From Candidatus Leptofilum gracile (GTDB lineage: Bacteria > Chloroflexota > Anaerolineae > Promineifilales > Promineifilaceae), in NCBI GenBank assembly GCA_016713825.1, contig JADJOJ010000010.1, positions 372,001-436,000 of the forward strand: a stretch of 64,000 bases of DNA. Reading direction: 5' to 3'. Positions within the stretch are counted from its first letter, which is position 1. The number at the start of each line of letters is the position of its first letter. The notes beneath the pieces were generated by a model. The model saw only the letters and a list, made by a program, of their open reading frames with translations, was not told the DNA's origin and did not search any database. The position numbers were made by a program, and so were the translations under genes. Below, in pieces: positions 27,457-35,617 of the stretch.

Positions 27457-29364
27457 TTAGGCGCTCAGGTGTTTGACAAAAAAGTCGGTCATGGTGGTGT
27501 ATACCTTGACCCGGTTTTCATACTTCAGCACATCGTGCCCTTCGTCGGGGAACATGAGGTAATCGACTTCTTTGCCGATTTCTTGCAGATGCTCGACCAG
27601 CTCGCGTGATTCCTGCTCGATGACGCGAGGGTCGTTTTTGCCTTGCACCACCAGCATCGGCGCGGTGATCTGCTCGATGTAGGTGCGCGGGGAGCGTTCT
27701 TTTAGAAAATCCTGCTCGGTTTCTGGGTCGCCAACGAGCATTTTGATGAACGGTTTCCACGTTTCCGGCACGCGGCTGGCGAAGGTGGTGAGGTCGTACG
27801 GGCCAAACATGTCGATGGCGGCGGACCACAGCTCCGGGTGGCGGCTGGCCAGGGTGAGGGTCATGTAGCCGCCGTAGGAACGGCCGCATACGCCTGCGCG
27901 GCTGGTATCAATGCGAGCATCTTTGGGCAAAATTTCGGTCATGGCATGGACGTGATCCAGCCGATCCTGGCCACCCCAATCGCGGACGACGCGCTTCATG
28001 TAGGCGAAGCCGTAGCCGGTGCTGCCGCGCACGTTGGGCACAAAGACGGCAAAGCCGTTCAGCGTAAGAAACTGGATGAAGGGCATGGAGAACCAGGCAA
28101 AATCGGGCCGTTCCTGGCTTTGCGGGCCGCCGTGAATGTAGTAGATGAGCGGGCGAGGGCCGGTAAAGCCGAGGGCGGGGGCGGGCAGGTAAAGCCGGGC
28201 AGAGATGCGCAGGCCGTCGTGGCTGGTGAAGGGATAATCTTCGCCAGGGGAGAGCCATTCTTGCGGCAGGCCGAGGATGCGTTCGCGGGTGTGCTGCTGC
28301 AAATCATCCCGGTTGGGGCCGCTGATGGTGTAGAGTTGGGTGGGGGAAACGGCCGTTGAAAACGACAGCACGTACGCATCTTGCCCCTTGTTGTACTGGA
28401 TCGATTCCAACACGCCGCCAGCCAGTTTGCCCTGGCCGCACAGCAGATGGGTGAGCTGCATGGTCAGGTTGGCTTCATCTAGTTCGGCCTCGTAAGCCCA
28501 GGAGCTGCCGTCGATGTTGTAGATGATGAGGTATTTGCTGCCGGTGAGGTGGCGACCTTCTTCCAGTTCGCCCACGCCCGCGTGCTGGATGCCGTGGATG
28601 GGCACCTGCTGCAACGCTTGGGGATCATCCAGCGGCAGGTAGGCGAGGCCGTAGGTGTCTTCATATTCGGAGGTGCCCACCAGCAGGCCTGTTTCGTTGC
28701 GGATGAAGTGGCCGCCGCCGACGTTGTACGTTTTGGGCGGATTTTGCGGGTCGCGTTCGGCCATTGGCGTGCCCAGCAGGGTGGTTGGCTTTTCGTCGCC
28801 CAGGTTGTAGCGGAACAAGACGCCATCGCCTGCGCCGTACCCTTCGCTGAGGATGAATTTGGTTTTGTCGGCGTTGCTGCCGTCGGGCGTGCCGCCAAAG
28901 CGGCTTTCATTGAGTTTGGTCAGTTCGCCAGTTTCCAGGTTGGCCAGGTAAGAGCGGAAGATGGATTCGGTGCGGGATTGGGCCACGAGCAGCAGGTTGT
29001 TGCGTTCCAAATCTGGCTCAATGGCGGCGACGCGGTGGTTGGCGAGCTGCTCGGCAAAGAGGGGTTCGGGGTAGCCGCCGTCTTGGGGGATCATCATGGG
29101 CAGGTAGTTTTCGTCGCCGTCCTGGTCTAGCATGACGAGGATTTTGTTGAGTTTGGGGAAGACGATGAAGGAACGGCCGTCCATCAGGTGCGGGTTTTGC
29201 AGGGCGATGTCGGGCGGCAGCAGGGGTTCGGGCACGCTGCCGCCGTGATCCATGGCGTAGAGGTTGTTACGGCCGTTTAAATTGCTCACAAAATAGATGC
29301 GGTCGCCCACCAGCTGGGGCACCAAAAAGAGCCGCGCGGACAAAAAAGATTCGATTCGTTTCAT
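27457..29364 (-). CDS. S9-family serine peptidase (prolyl oligopeptidase/acylaminoacyl-peptidase type)
   Basis: Of 635 residues, an N-terminal beta-propeller (about 1-370) precedes an alpha/beta-hydrolase domain. The nucleophile is in GVCGRSYGGYMTL (Ser near 495), the acid in VVQGKNDPRV, and the His in FPDEGHDVLKY. YYIHGGPQSQERPDF forms the oxyanion region. It cleaves peptides, probably in the cytoplasm, as no signal peptide is seen. I chose ATG 29364 because GAGGAG lies 6 bases upstream. A longer in-frame start at 29403 would read into the CCTCCGGGAGG repeat. Confidence 0.93.
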   Translation of the reverse strand: MKRIESFLSARLFLVPQLVGDRIYFVSNLNGRNNLYAMDHGGSVPEPLLPPDIALQNPHLMDGRSFIVFPKLNKILVMLDQDGDENYLPMMIPQDGGYPEPLFAEQLANHRVAAIEPDLERNNLLLVAQSRTESIFRSYLANLETGELTKLNESRFGGTPDGSNADKTKFILSEGYGAGDGVLFRYNLGDEKPTTLLGTPMAERDPQNPPKTYNVGGGHFIRNETGLLVGTSEYEDTYGLAYLPLDDPQALQQVPIHGIQHAGVGELEEGRHLTGSKYLIIYNIDGSSWAYEAELDEANLTMQLTHLLCGQGKLAGGVLESIQYNKGQDAYVLSFSTAVSPTQLYTISGPNRDDLQQHTRERILGLPQEWLSPGEDYPFTSHDGLRISARLYLPAPALGFTGPRPLIYYIHGGPQSQERPDFAWFSMPFIQFLTLNGFAVFVPNVRGSTGYGFAYMKRVVRDWGGQDRLDHVHAMTEILPKDARIDTSRAGVCGRSYGGYMTLTLASRHPELWSAAIDMFGPYDLTTFASRVPETWKPFIKMLVGDPETEQDFLKERSPRTYIEQITAPMLVVQGKNDPRVIEQESRELVEHLQEIGKEVDYLMFPDEGHDVLKYENRVKVYTTMTDFFVKHLSA

Positions 29365-29384
29365 AATTTTCTCCTCTGAAAATA

Positions 29385-29471
29385 AACCTCCGGGAGGCTT
29401 CAAAAATGGCCTCTGTTACGCACTGAACCTCCCGGAGGTTGGGTTTTCATTCGGAGGTTGGGTTTTCATTC
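29385..29471. repeat. CCTCCGGGAGG hairpin and 19-base tandem repeat
   Basis: AACCTCCGGGAGG (29385-29397) and AACCTCCCGGAGGTT (29426-29440) can pair or act as separate palindromes. A 19-base unit GGAGGTTGGGTTTTCATTC is repeated exactly in tandem at 29434-29452 and 29453-29471. A CCGCGG palindrome pair and an AATCTGCG-type repeat (29540-29575) complete the gap. Confidence 0.7.
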
Positions 29472-29587
29472 ATGGCGTTGAGCTTGCGCTCATGTCGTCT
29501 CCTCTAAAAACAGGCCGCGGATGACCGCGGATTAAAATCTGTGCGCAATCTGCGCCAATCTGCGAAATCTGTTGATTTTATTGCCTT

Positions 29588-30433
29588 TTACTTACGCAGC
29601 TGCATGGTGAATAGTTTCCGGGTGGGGGCGGTGTCGATGTGGGGCAGGTGGGTTTCCACCAGGCTGATCGTTTCTTCGATGAGGGTTTTTAGGTGGGAAA
29701 CGGCCGTTTGCCTATCCACTTCAAACAATGCCGGCAGCCGACGAGCCACGTCTGGCGGTGCGATCTTCATTTTGGCCACGGTGTAATCTAGCCCCTTGAT
29801 TTTGCCGGGATGGTAGAGCTGATTCAGCCCGCACAGCACGCCAAAGATGTTTTGCACGGCGTGCAGCAGCTCCTCTTGCAGAAAAATTACTTCGTTGCGC
29901 TCGACGCCCATCTTTTGCAGCACCCAATGCGGCCGAAAGCGGAGATGTTTTTGCACCAGCATATCGCTCAACTTTGGCGGGTAATTGGCCAGCTTCGCCT
30001 TCCAGCCGTCGGTAATGTCGGCCCCCTTTAGCGGCAGGCCGGTGAGAATGCCATCCAGGGCGATGAACAGGTTGTTTTCTTCCAGCGTTGGCTCGGCCAG
30101 AAATTGCGTTACCATGTTTTCGGCTTCTTCTAGCCTGGCGTGGGCAAAGTCGTGGCGAATACCGTCGATGTATTGAAACAGCGCCCAGCCGTCCTGGGCG
30201 TTGCCGCCGTAAAAGCCGCCGCCGGAGTCTAGGGCCGCCTGCCGGTAGGTTTCAAACGCCGCTTCGCCGGGCAGCTCATCGTAATACATGATGATGTCGA
30301 GGTCGGAGTTGTCGTCGGCGACGCCTTTGGCTACGGAACCGGTGATGAGGATTGCTTTGATGTGGGGATTTTGCTGGAAAACGGCCGTGTTTTCACGCGC
30401 CAGGGCCAATCGTTCTTGGGAAATCTGGTTCAA
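29588..30433 (-). CDS. Nucleotidyltransferase-domain protein
   Basis: The 281-residue product has an N-terminal polymerase-beta-type nucleotidyltransferase site: GSVAKG (32-37) followed by DNSDLDI (Asp44 and Asp46 as metal ligands). The remainder is helical with no clear motif, compatible with an adenylyltransferase such as an aminoglycoside- or protein-modifying enzyme; the substrate is unknown. A TTG start at 30433 overlaps the stop of the upstream regulator in TTGA. This coupling is typical of paired genes, and the regulator may sense or control the enzyme. Confidence 0.8.
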   Translation of the reverse strand: MNQISQERLALARENTAVFQQNPHIKAILITGSVAKGVADDNSDLDIIMYYDELPGEAAFETYRQAALDSGGGFYGGNAQDGWALFQYIDGIRHDFAHARLEEAENMVTQFLAEPTLEENNLFIALDGILTGLPLKGADITDGWKAKLANYPPKLSDMLVQKHLRFRPHWVLQKMGVERNEVIFLQEELLHAVQNIFGVLCGLNQLYHPGKIKGLDYTVAKMKIAPPDVARRLPALFEVDRQTAVSHLKTLIEETISLVETHLPHIDTAPTRKLFTMQLRK

Positions 30434-31035
30434 GATAGTGCCTCATCTTGGGCGTGAATGGGGTAATAGGCAAGCGTTAACCCGTAGAGCGTCTCGTTTT
30501 CGGCGGAGTTTTGGGGGTTGTATTGGCCCATTTCTTGCAAGAGGGTTTGGAGACGGCCGTAAAATTCCGCATGTTGCTCTGGCGTAAGCCGAAGCGATGC
30601 CCGCCATAAAATCCCAATGTGCTTATCATCTGCAAATGGATTTTGTTCCGTCTGCTGTACCGTTCGCCGAATTTCGGTGCGGGTAACGTCGAAAATGGTG
30701 TTTAGCATCTGTTCCAGCTCCTGGCTGGCGGCTGGCTGGTCTGTCAGTAAGCGGTTGTCGATGCGGTAATTGTGGGCCACAACCTGATATTTCTTCTCTA
30801 AAATTCCAGACACAATATTGGTTTCCACCACCTGAATCAGACCATGTTTTTCCATCAGGTTTACGTGGTAATACAGCTTGGTTGCCGGCAGCTTGAGCAG
30901 TTTGGCAATTTCCTTCACGGTTTTAGGCCGCTTGAGCGATTGCAAAATATCTAGCCGGGTGGTGTGGGCGATCACTTTTAGTACTTCTAAATCATCAACC
31001 AAAAATTCTTGAGCGAGTTGTATTTCAGATTCCAT
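30430..31035 (-). CDS. ArsR-type winged-helix transcriptional regulator
   Basis: The product of about 201 residues has an N-terminal winged helix: LEVLKVIAHTTRLDILQSLKRPKTVKEIAKLLKLPATKLYYHVNLMEKHGLIQVVETN. The C-terminal half (LTDQPAASQELEQMLNTIFDVTRTEIRRTV...) is a helical sensor or dimerisation part with no Cys, so metal sensing of the classic ArsR kind is unlikely. ATG 31035 is preferred; an in-frame TTG at 31047 is possible. It is translationally coupled to the nucleotidyltransferase gene. Confidence 0.85.
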   Translation of the reverse strand: MESEIQLAQEFLVDDLEVLKVIAHTTRLDILQSLKRPKTVKEIAKLLKLPATKLYYHVNLMEKHGLIQVVETNIVSGILEKKYQVVAHNYRIDNRLLTDQPAASQELEQMLNTIFDVTRTEIRRTVQQTEQNPFADDKHIGILWRASLRLTPEQHAEFYGRLQTLLQEMGQYNPQNSAENETLYGLTLAYYPIHAQDEALS

Positions 31036-31591
31036 CTGCCTATCCAAGTTTATTTTTACTGAACATTTAAAAAAAGTTAAATGATTGGGGTAATTTTAAT
31101 AGGGCTGCGGGAATCTGTCAAACAGCTTTGTGGAACTATGTTCCCGGTTATTCAAGGCGTAGGACGGTCCCTTCGCCAGGGGCGGAGTAAGCTCTTTTGT
31201 AAGCTATTTCAGCCATACTCCTTAAAGTGGATGATTAACAAAAGCCATAATTGAATGTGGGTAAACATCTGCCAAGATTCGGAATGTAGCGTCTACCAAG
31301 CACCCCCAGGTCTAGCCGTTGCCTTTTAACCCAACCACACTCAATTTTCAATGCTGCCCATTTGGTTATTATGAATCAAATATAATCCTCAGTGCTCTGT
31401 TCACTAAATTCTTTTACAAAGCGAAACCAATCAGAGCAGTGGAAGCTTTGTAGGTGTTGCCAAAAGCGTTACTTACACATTTGCCTAACAAAGCGCCCAG
31501 GGGATGCCTGTCAGCTGGTAAATTTTCCTTTGACTACCTTTTACCCAATTTCTTACCATATTTTTATCAGCGCCAAGAGTAAGGTATTTAC
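31036..31591. other. Long AT-rich intergenic leader before the surface-glycan locus
   Basis: About 550 bases between the divergent regulator and the first glycan gene. No convincing ORF, tRNA or known riboswitch is seen. TATAAT at 31381-31386 is a possible -10 without a good -35. GACGGTCCCTTCGCCAGGGG near 31165 can form a small hairpin. The region is where the promoter of the glycan operon should lie. Confidence 0.5.
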
Positions 31592-32326
31592 GTGTCGAAA
31601 ATTGTTGAAGGGTTACAGCTTTATTTAAGCCGCCAGGCCACCGGTTTGGGGCGTTATGTGGTGGAACAACTGCTATTTTTTACGGTGGGTTGGGTGCCGA
31701 CGCTGGTGGGTATTGGTTTGCGCGGTTTTCTTTATCGGCTGATTTTGAACATGGAGGGTATGGCGGCCATTGAAAACAATGTACGGCTTCGATTTGCCAA
31801 CCATATCACCCTTAAGAATGGTGTTTATCTGGATCAGGGCAGCTATTTGCATGCGTGCCCTGCGGGCATTGAAATTGGCGAAGCGTCGATTGTAATGCAT
31901 GGAGCGGTGCTGCACGTTTACAATTTTCGTGGTTTGCCCCATGCCGGCATCAAGATTGGGCGAGACAGCCTGATTGGGGAGTACAGCATTATTCGTGGCC
32001 AGGGGGGTGTTACCATCGGTGACCGGGTGTACACATCGCCGTTTACCCAGATTATTGCGGTGAACCATATTTTTAATGACCCGGAACGGCCGTTTATCCA
32101 TCAGGGCATTACCGCAGAAGGCATTGTTATTGAAGATGATTGTTGGCTGGGTGCCGGAGCCGTCATTACCGATGGCGTGCGCGTTGGTAGAGGCTCTGTA
32201 GTGGCGGCTGGCGCGGTTGTCACCAAAGACGTGCCGCCGCATTCCGTGGTGGCGGGTGTGCCCGCCAAAATCGTCAAAACCATTGATGGCCAAACCCCGC
32301 TGCCTGATAAAACGATTTATTATTAG
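31592..32326 (+). CDS. Hexapeptide-repeat (LbH) acyltransferase
   Basis: The 244-residue product has left-handed beta-helix repeats (IEIGEASIVMHGAVLHVY, IKIGRDSLIGEYSII, VTIGDRVYTSPF, IVIEDDCWLGAGAVITDGVRVGRGSVVAAGAVVTKDVPPHSVVAGVPAKIVK). The NHIF...I segment at the position of the catalytic His loop matches O-acetyltransferases of the WbbJ/NodL type. The N-terminal ~45 residues are hydrophobic and may attach it to the membrane. It probably O-acetylates a sugar of the surface glycan. The start is GTG 31592. It opens the glycan locus. Confidence 0.87.
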   Translation: MSKIVEGLQLYLSRQATGLGRYVVEQLLFFTVGWVPTLVGIGLRGFLYRLILNMEGMAAIENNVRLRFANHITLKNGVYLDQGSYLHACPAGIEIGEASIVMHGAVLHVYNFRGLPHAGIKIGRDSLIGEYSIIRGQGGVTIGDRVYTSPFTQIIAVNHIFNDPERPFIHQGITAEGIVIEDDCWLGAGAVITDGVRVGRGSVVAAGAVVTKDVPPHSVVAGVPAKIVKTIDGQTPLPDKTIYY

Positions 32327-32429
32327 GGTTCCAGCTGCCTACAGGTTGAGCTTAAGTTTAGCTCCTTATAGTGTAGCTTATATAAAAATTGTAGGAAGTA
32401 CCTGCAAAAACGAACTGGCGTAACAAACT

Positions 32430-33632
32430 ATGACCACACTTTCTGTTGTGATTCCCGCTTATAATGAAGAAGATGGCATTGCCGAAATTGCGCACCGTGT
32501 CTTGGCCGTGCGTGACGCTTTGCGCGAGGTTGGCGTTGACGATTTAGAACTGCTTGTTGTGGATGATGGTTCTAAAGATAAGACCGTTGAGATTGCGGGT
32601 AGCATTCAAGGCGTTACTTTGATCCAGCACCCCAAGAACAAAGGGTACGGCGGGGCTTTAAAAACCGGCTTTAGCCAGGCAAAGGGTGAACTGATCGGCT
32701 TTTTAGATGCGGATGGCACCTACCCCCCAGAATACTTCCCTAAACTGTGTGTTGAAGCGTTGAACGGGTCTGAAATTGTGGTCGGCTCGCGCATGGCCGG
32801 GGCCGACAGCCAGATGCCCATTACTCGCCGGGTTGGCAATTTCTTTTTTGCCAATTTGCTCAGCGTTTTGGGCCGTCAGCGCATTACGGACAGCGCCAGC
32901 GGCATGCGTGTTTTTAAGCGAGAGGTGCTGCAAAAAATTTATCCGCTGCCGGATGGCCTGAATTTAACCCCGGTGATGAGCACCCGTGCGCTGCACGAGC
33001 AGATTAAAATGACCGAGATTCCGATTCCTTACAGTGAACGGTTGGGTCGGTCTAAGTTGAGTGTGGTGCACGACGGCCGTTTATTCCTGGAATCCATGAT
33101 TTGGACGGCTCTAACCTACAACCCGGTGCGCATTTTGGGCCTTATTGGTATGGTGGGTGTCATCATTGCTGCCGTTGTGCTGGCGGGCCTGGTCATTGCT
33201 CGTTTGGGTAATACCACGACGCTGGATGCCTGGGGGGTAACGGCCGTATTCACCGCTCTCATCACCTCCGTTGGCGGTATCAGCATTTTTGCCCTGGGCG
33301 TCACCTTCAACTACCTCGTTTCCATTTTCCACAAACGGCCGATTCGCCAGGGTTTGTTCCGCAAGCCCGTGTTTAAAACACCCCTCAATCACCAGTTTGG
33401 CTGGATCGGCATTTTGGGCATTTTATTCGGCATTGTGCTGGGCGTGGGCAGTTTATCATTAGCAATTACCCAGGATTGGCCGATTCAGCGCGTTTGGCTC
33501 TACCTGTTGGGCAGCGCCATGTCTACACTAGTAGGCATGCAGCTCGTCATTTATTGGGTGCTGCTGCGTGTTTTAGAAGAGTTAAGCCAGCGCGAGATTT
33601 TGGCCCAGCGAGATTTACAAGGTTACGCCTAG
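32430..33632 (+). CDS. GT2 glycosyltransferase with C-terminal membrane domain (polyprenyl-phosphate sugar transferase type)
   Basis: The 400-residue product begins with a GT-A fold: SVVIPAYNEEDGI, ELLVVDDGSKDKT and GFLDADGTYPPEY (the DXD-like metal site). The later SERLGRSKLSVVHDGRLFL stretch is as in dolichol-phosphate-mannose-synthase-like enzymes. Four C-terminal transmembrane segments follow (ILGLIGMVGVIIAAVVLAGL; AVFTALITSVGGISIFALG; ILGILFGIVLGVGSLSLAI; WLYLLGSAMSTLVGMQLVIYWVLL). It likely puts a sugar on a lipid carrier at the inner membrane face. A MITE-like repeat follows directly. Confidence 0.92.
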   Translation: MTTLSVVIPAYNEEDGIAEIAHRVLAVRDALREVGVDDLELLVVDDGSKDKTVEIAGSIQGVTLIQHPKNKGYGGALKTGFSQAKGELIGFLDADGTYPPEYFPKLCVEALNGSEIVVGSRMAGADSQMPITRRVGNFFFANLLSVLGRQRITDSASGMRVFKREVLQKIYPLPDGLNLTPVMSTRALHEQIKMTEIPIPYSERLGRSKLSVVHDGRLFLESMIWTALTYNPVRILGLIGMVGVIIAAVVLAGLVIARLGNTTTLDAWGVTAVFTALITSVGGISIFALGVTFNYLVSIFHKRPIRQGLFRKPVFKTPLNHQFGWIGILGILFGIVLGVGSLSLAITQDWPIQRVWLYLLGSAMSTLVGMQLVIYWVLLRVLEELSQREILAQRDLQGYA

Positions 33633-33691
33633 GTAGCCAAACAGCCTCTCTGGCTGTGGCTGGCATCTTGTTTTGCCATCTGTATAGTGAC
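33633..33691. mobile_element. MITE-like element, copy C (short)
   Basis: 59 bases beginning GTAGCCAAACAGCCTCTC, then GGCTGTGGCTGGC, and ending CTGTATAGTGAC. The right end, read inward, is GTCACTATACAG, matching the terminal repeat of the other copies. The centre is deleted relative to copies A and B. Confidence 0.5.
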
Positions 33692-33753
33692 GAAAAATCG
33701 TTTTTCAATGTTAAGCCTTAGAAAAAATAGCGGGCATAGCGAGGAGATTTGCA

Positions 33754-35439
33754 ATGAGTCAAGTTAAGCTCGATGATGTACAAGTTGAAGATAAACCTGA
33801 TCGCAAGGATGACCCCTTGCGTGAAAACCTGGGCACGCGCCGCGTGCCCAAACTGCGTATGGCCAACTTCCCCGATGCCGACGACATTGTGCGGCAAGGT
33901 TTGTTAGAAGATGGGCGAGGCGCCCATGCGGTCGATATTGTGCTGGTGAATCCGCCCACGCCGGATGGCGGTTTGTGGATTCGTACGCAGCACCGGGTGG
34001 GCCGCCGCACCCGTGAAAACATGGTGTGGCCCCAGGTCTCTCTGGCGCAGATGGCCGCCATGCTTTACCCGGAGCATTCCGTGGCGGTAATCGACGCCAA
34101 TGCCGAGCGCATGAGCTGGCCAGCCTTTGCTAAAAAGCTGGATGAGCTGAAGCCAAAATATTACATGACCCAGGTGACCGCCCCCACGCTGGAAAACGAT
34201 ATGTACGGCTGCTTTTTGGCCAAGGCGCGTGGAGCCCAAACCATCGCTTTTGGTACGCATGTTACGCCTATTCCACGGGAAACAATGCGGCCGTATCCTG
34301 CCCTGGACTATATTTTGCTGGGTGAGCCGGATCTGACCATCCGCGACCTGATGGATTTGCTGGAGGGCAAGGTGGCGCAGCGGCCCGACACCATCAAGAA
34401 TATGTTCGACAAGCACGATCCGATGTATGCGCCAGCCATCAATGAAGATGGTACGGTGGATATGCACAAAATTAAGGGTCTGGTGTGGCGCAAGGGGGAA
34501 GAGATCGTGGTGAATTTGACACGGCCGTTTATTCCCAACCTGGACGACATGCCCCTGCCCATGCACGAACTGCTGCCCTGGCAAAAATACCGCATGCCCC
34601 TCATCAAAGGGCCATTTACCTTTATTGTGACCAGCCGGGGCTGCCCCGCAGGCTGCACCTACTGCATTAAACACGTCAGTTACCAATTCTCCGTCCGGCT
34701 GCGCTCTGCAGAAAACATCATGCAAGAGCTGTGGAAGCTCAAAAATATGGGCCTCAACAACATCCACATGTATGCCGACCTGTTCACCGTGAACCGTGAC
34801 CAGGTGATGGAACTGTGCCAGCGGATGATCGACGAAAAGATCAACCTGAAATGGACCTGCAACAGCCGCGTCGATTACGTGGATGAAGAGATGCTTACCA
34901 TGATGGGCAAAGCGGGCAACTGGCTCATCTCCTGGGGTATTGAAAGCGGCAGTGAGCAGATTTTGCGCCATGCCCGCAAGGGTGCTTATCCAGACAAAGC
35001 CGCACGTTCCCTGCAATGGGCCCGTAACGCAGGCATCAAGAACTGGGGTTACTTTATCATTGGCTTGCCCGGTGAAACAGAAGAAACCATTCGCCAGACG
35101 ATTGATTTTTCCAAAGGTTTGCCGCTGGATATTGCTCTGTTCCACGTGGCCGCCCCGTATCCGGGCACGCCGTTTTTCTTTGAAGTGGTGAAGAATGGCT
35201 GGTTCCGGCCTGGCACCCGTTGGGAGCAGGTGGATATGGACAAGGGCACCGTGCTGGATTATGAAGGCTTGTCGGCTGAACGGCTGCTCTACTGGCAGCG
35301 CCGCGCCTTCCGCGAATGGGCGCTGCGCCCCGGCCCCATCATGACCTACCTGAAGATGGTGGCCTCGGATATTTCGACGGTGAAATCTGCTTTGAGCGTT
35401 GGGTTACAGACCTTGAGCTGGCAGACCAACCGGGATTAG
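33754..35439 (+). CDS. B12-binding-domain radical SAM protein
   Basis: The 561-residue product has an N-terminal Rossmann-like B12-binding domain (VDIVLVNPPTPDGG; QVSLAQMAAMLYPEHSVAVIDANAERM; YILLGEPDLTIRDL). The radical SAM core follows, with SRGCPAGCTYCIKHVSY holding the CxxxCxxC cluster site, then IESGSEQILRHARKG and FIIGLPGETEETI. Such enzymes carry out difficult C-methylations, rearrangements or couplings. The first 50 residues are charged and probably disordered. Its setting in a glycan locus suggests modification of a lipid carrier, sugar or lipid. The reaction is unknown. AGGAG is 7 bases before the ATG, and a terminator follows. Confidence 0.93.
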   Translation: MSQVKLDDVQVEDKPDRKDDPLRENLGTRRVPKLRMANFPDADDIVRQGLLEDGRGAHAVDIVLVNPPTPDGGLWIRTQHRVGRRTRENMVWPQVSLAQMAAMLYPEHSVAVIDANAERMSWPAFAKKLDELKPKYYMTQVTAPTLENDMYGCFLAKARGAQTIAFGTHVTPIPRETMRPYPALDYILLGEPDLTIRDLMDLLEGKVAQRPDTIKNMFDKHDPMYAPAINEDGTVDMHKIKGLVWRKGEEIVVNLTRPFIPNLDDMPLPMHELLPWQKYRMPLIKGPFTFIVTSRGCPAGCTYCIKHVSYQFSVRLRSAENIMQELWKLKNMGLNNIHMYADLFTVNRDQVMELCQRMIDEKINLKWTCNSRVDYVDEEMLTMMGKAGNWLISWGIESGSEQILRHARKGAYPDKAARSLQWARNAGIKNWGYFIIGLPGETEETIRQTIDFSKGLPLDIALFHVAAPYPGTPFFFEVVKNGWFRPGTRWEQVDMDKGTVLDYEGLSAERLLYWQRRAFREWALRPGPIMTYLKMVASDISTVKSALSVGLQTLSWQTNRD

Positions 35440-35448
35440 TTGAAACGG

Positions 35449-35497
35449 AGTGGCTCCTGGCCCAGCCGCCCGGCTGAAGCGAGGAGCCACTTTTTTT
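35449..35497 (+). terminator. Intrinsic terminator after the radical SAM gene
   Basis: AGTGGCTCCT (35449-35458) and AGGAGCCACT (35482-35491) pair perfectly, enclose a small AGCC-GCCC-GGCT hairpin, and are followed by TTTTTTT. Confidence 0.85.
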
Positions 35498-35617
35498 GCT
35501 ACGGTTTTCCTCAAACCTGGCTTCTTTCTGGCGCTGTCCTTTTGGGCGGTTGTGTGCTAAAAAAAGGATTTTCATGGGGGCGCACGCCAAAAACGAACCT
35601 GTAGTGCTGTAAATCGC

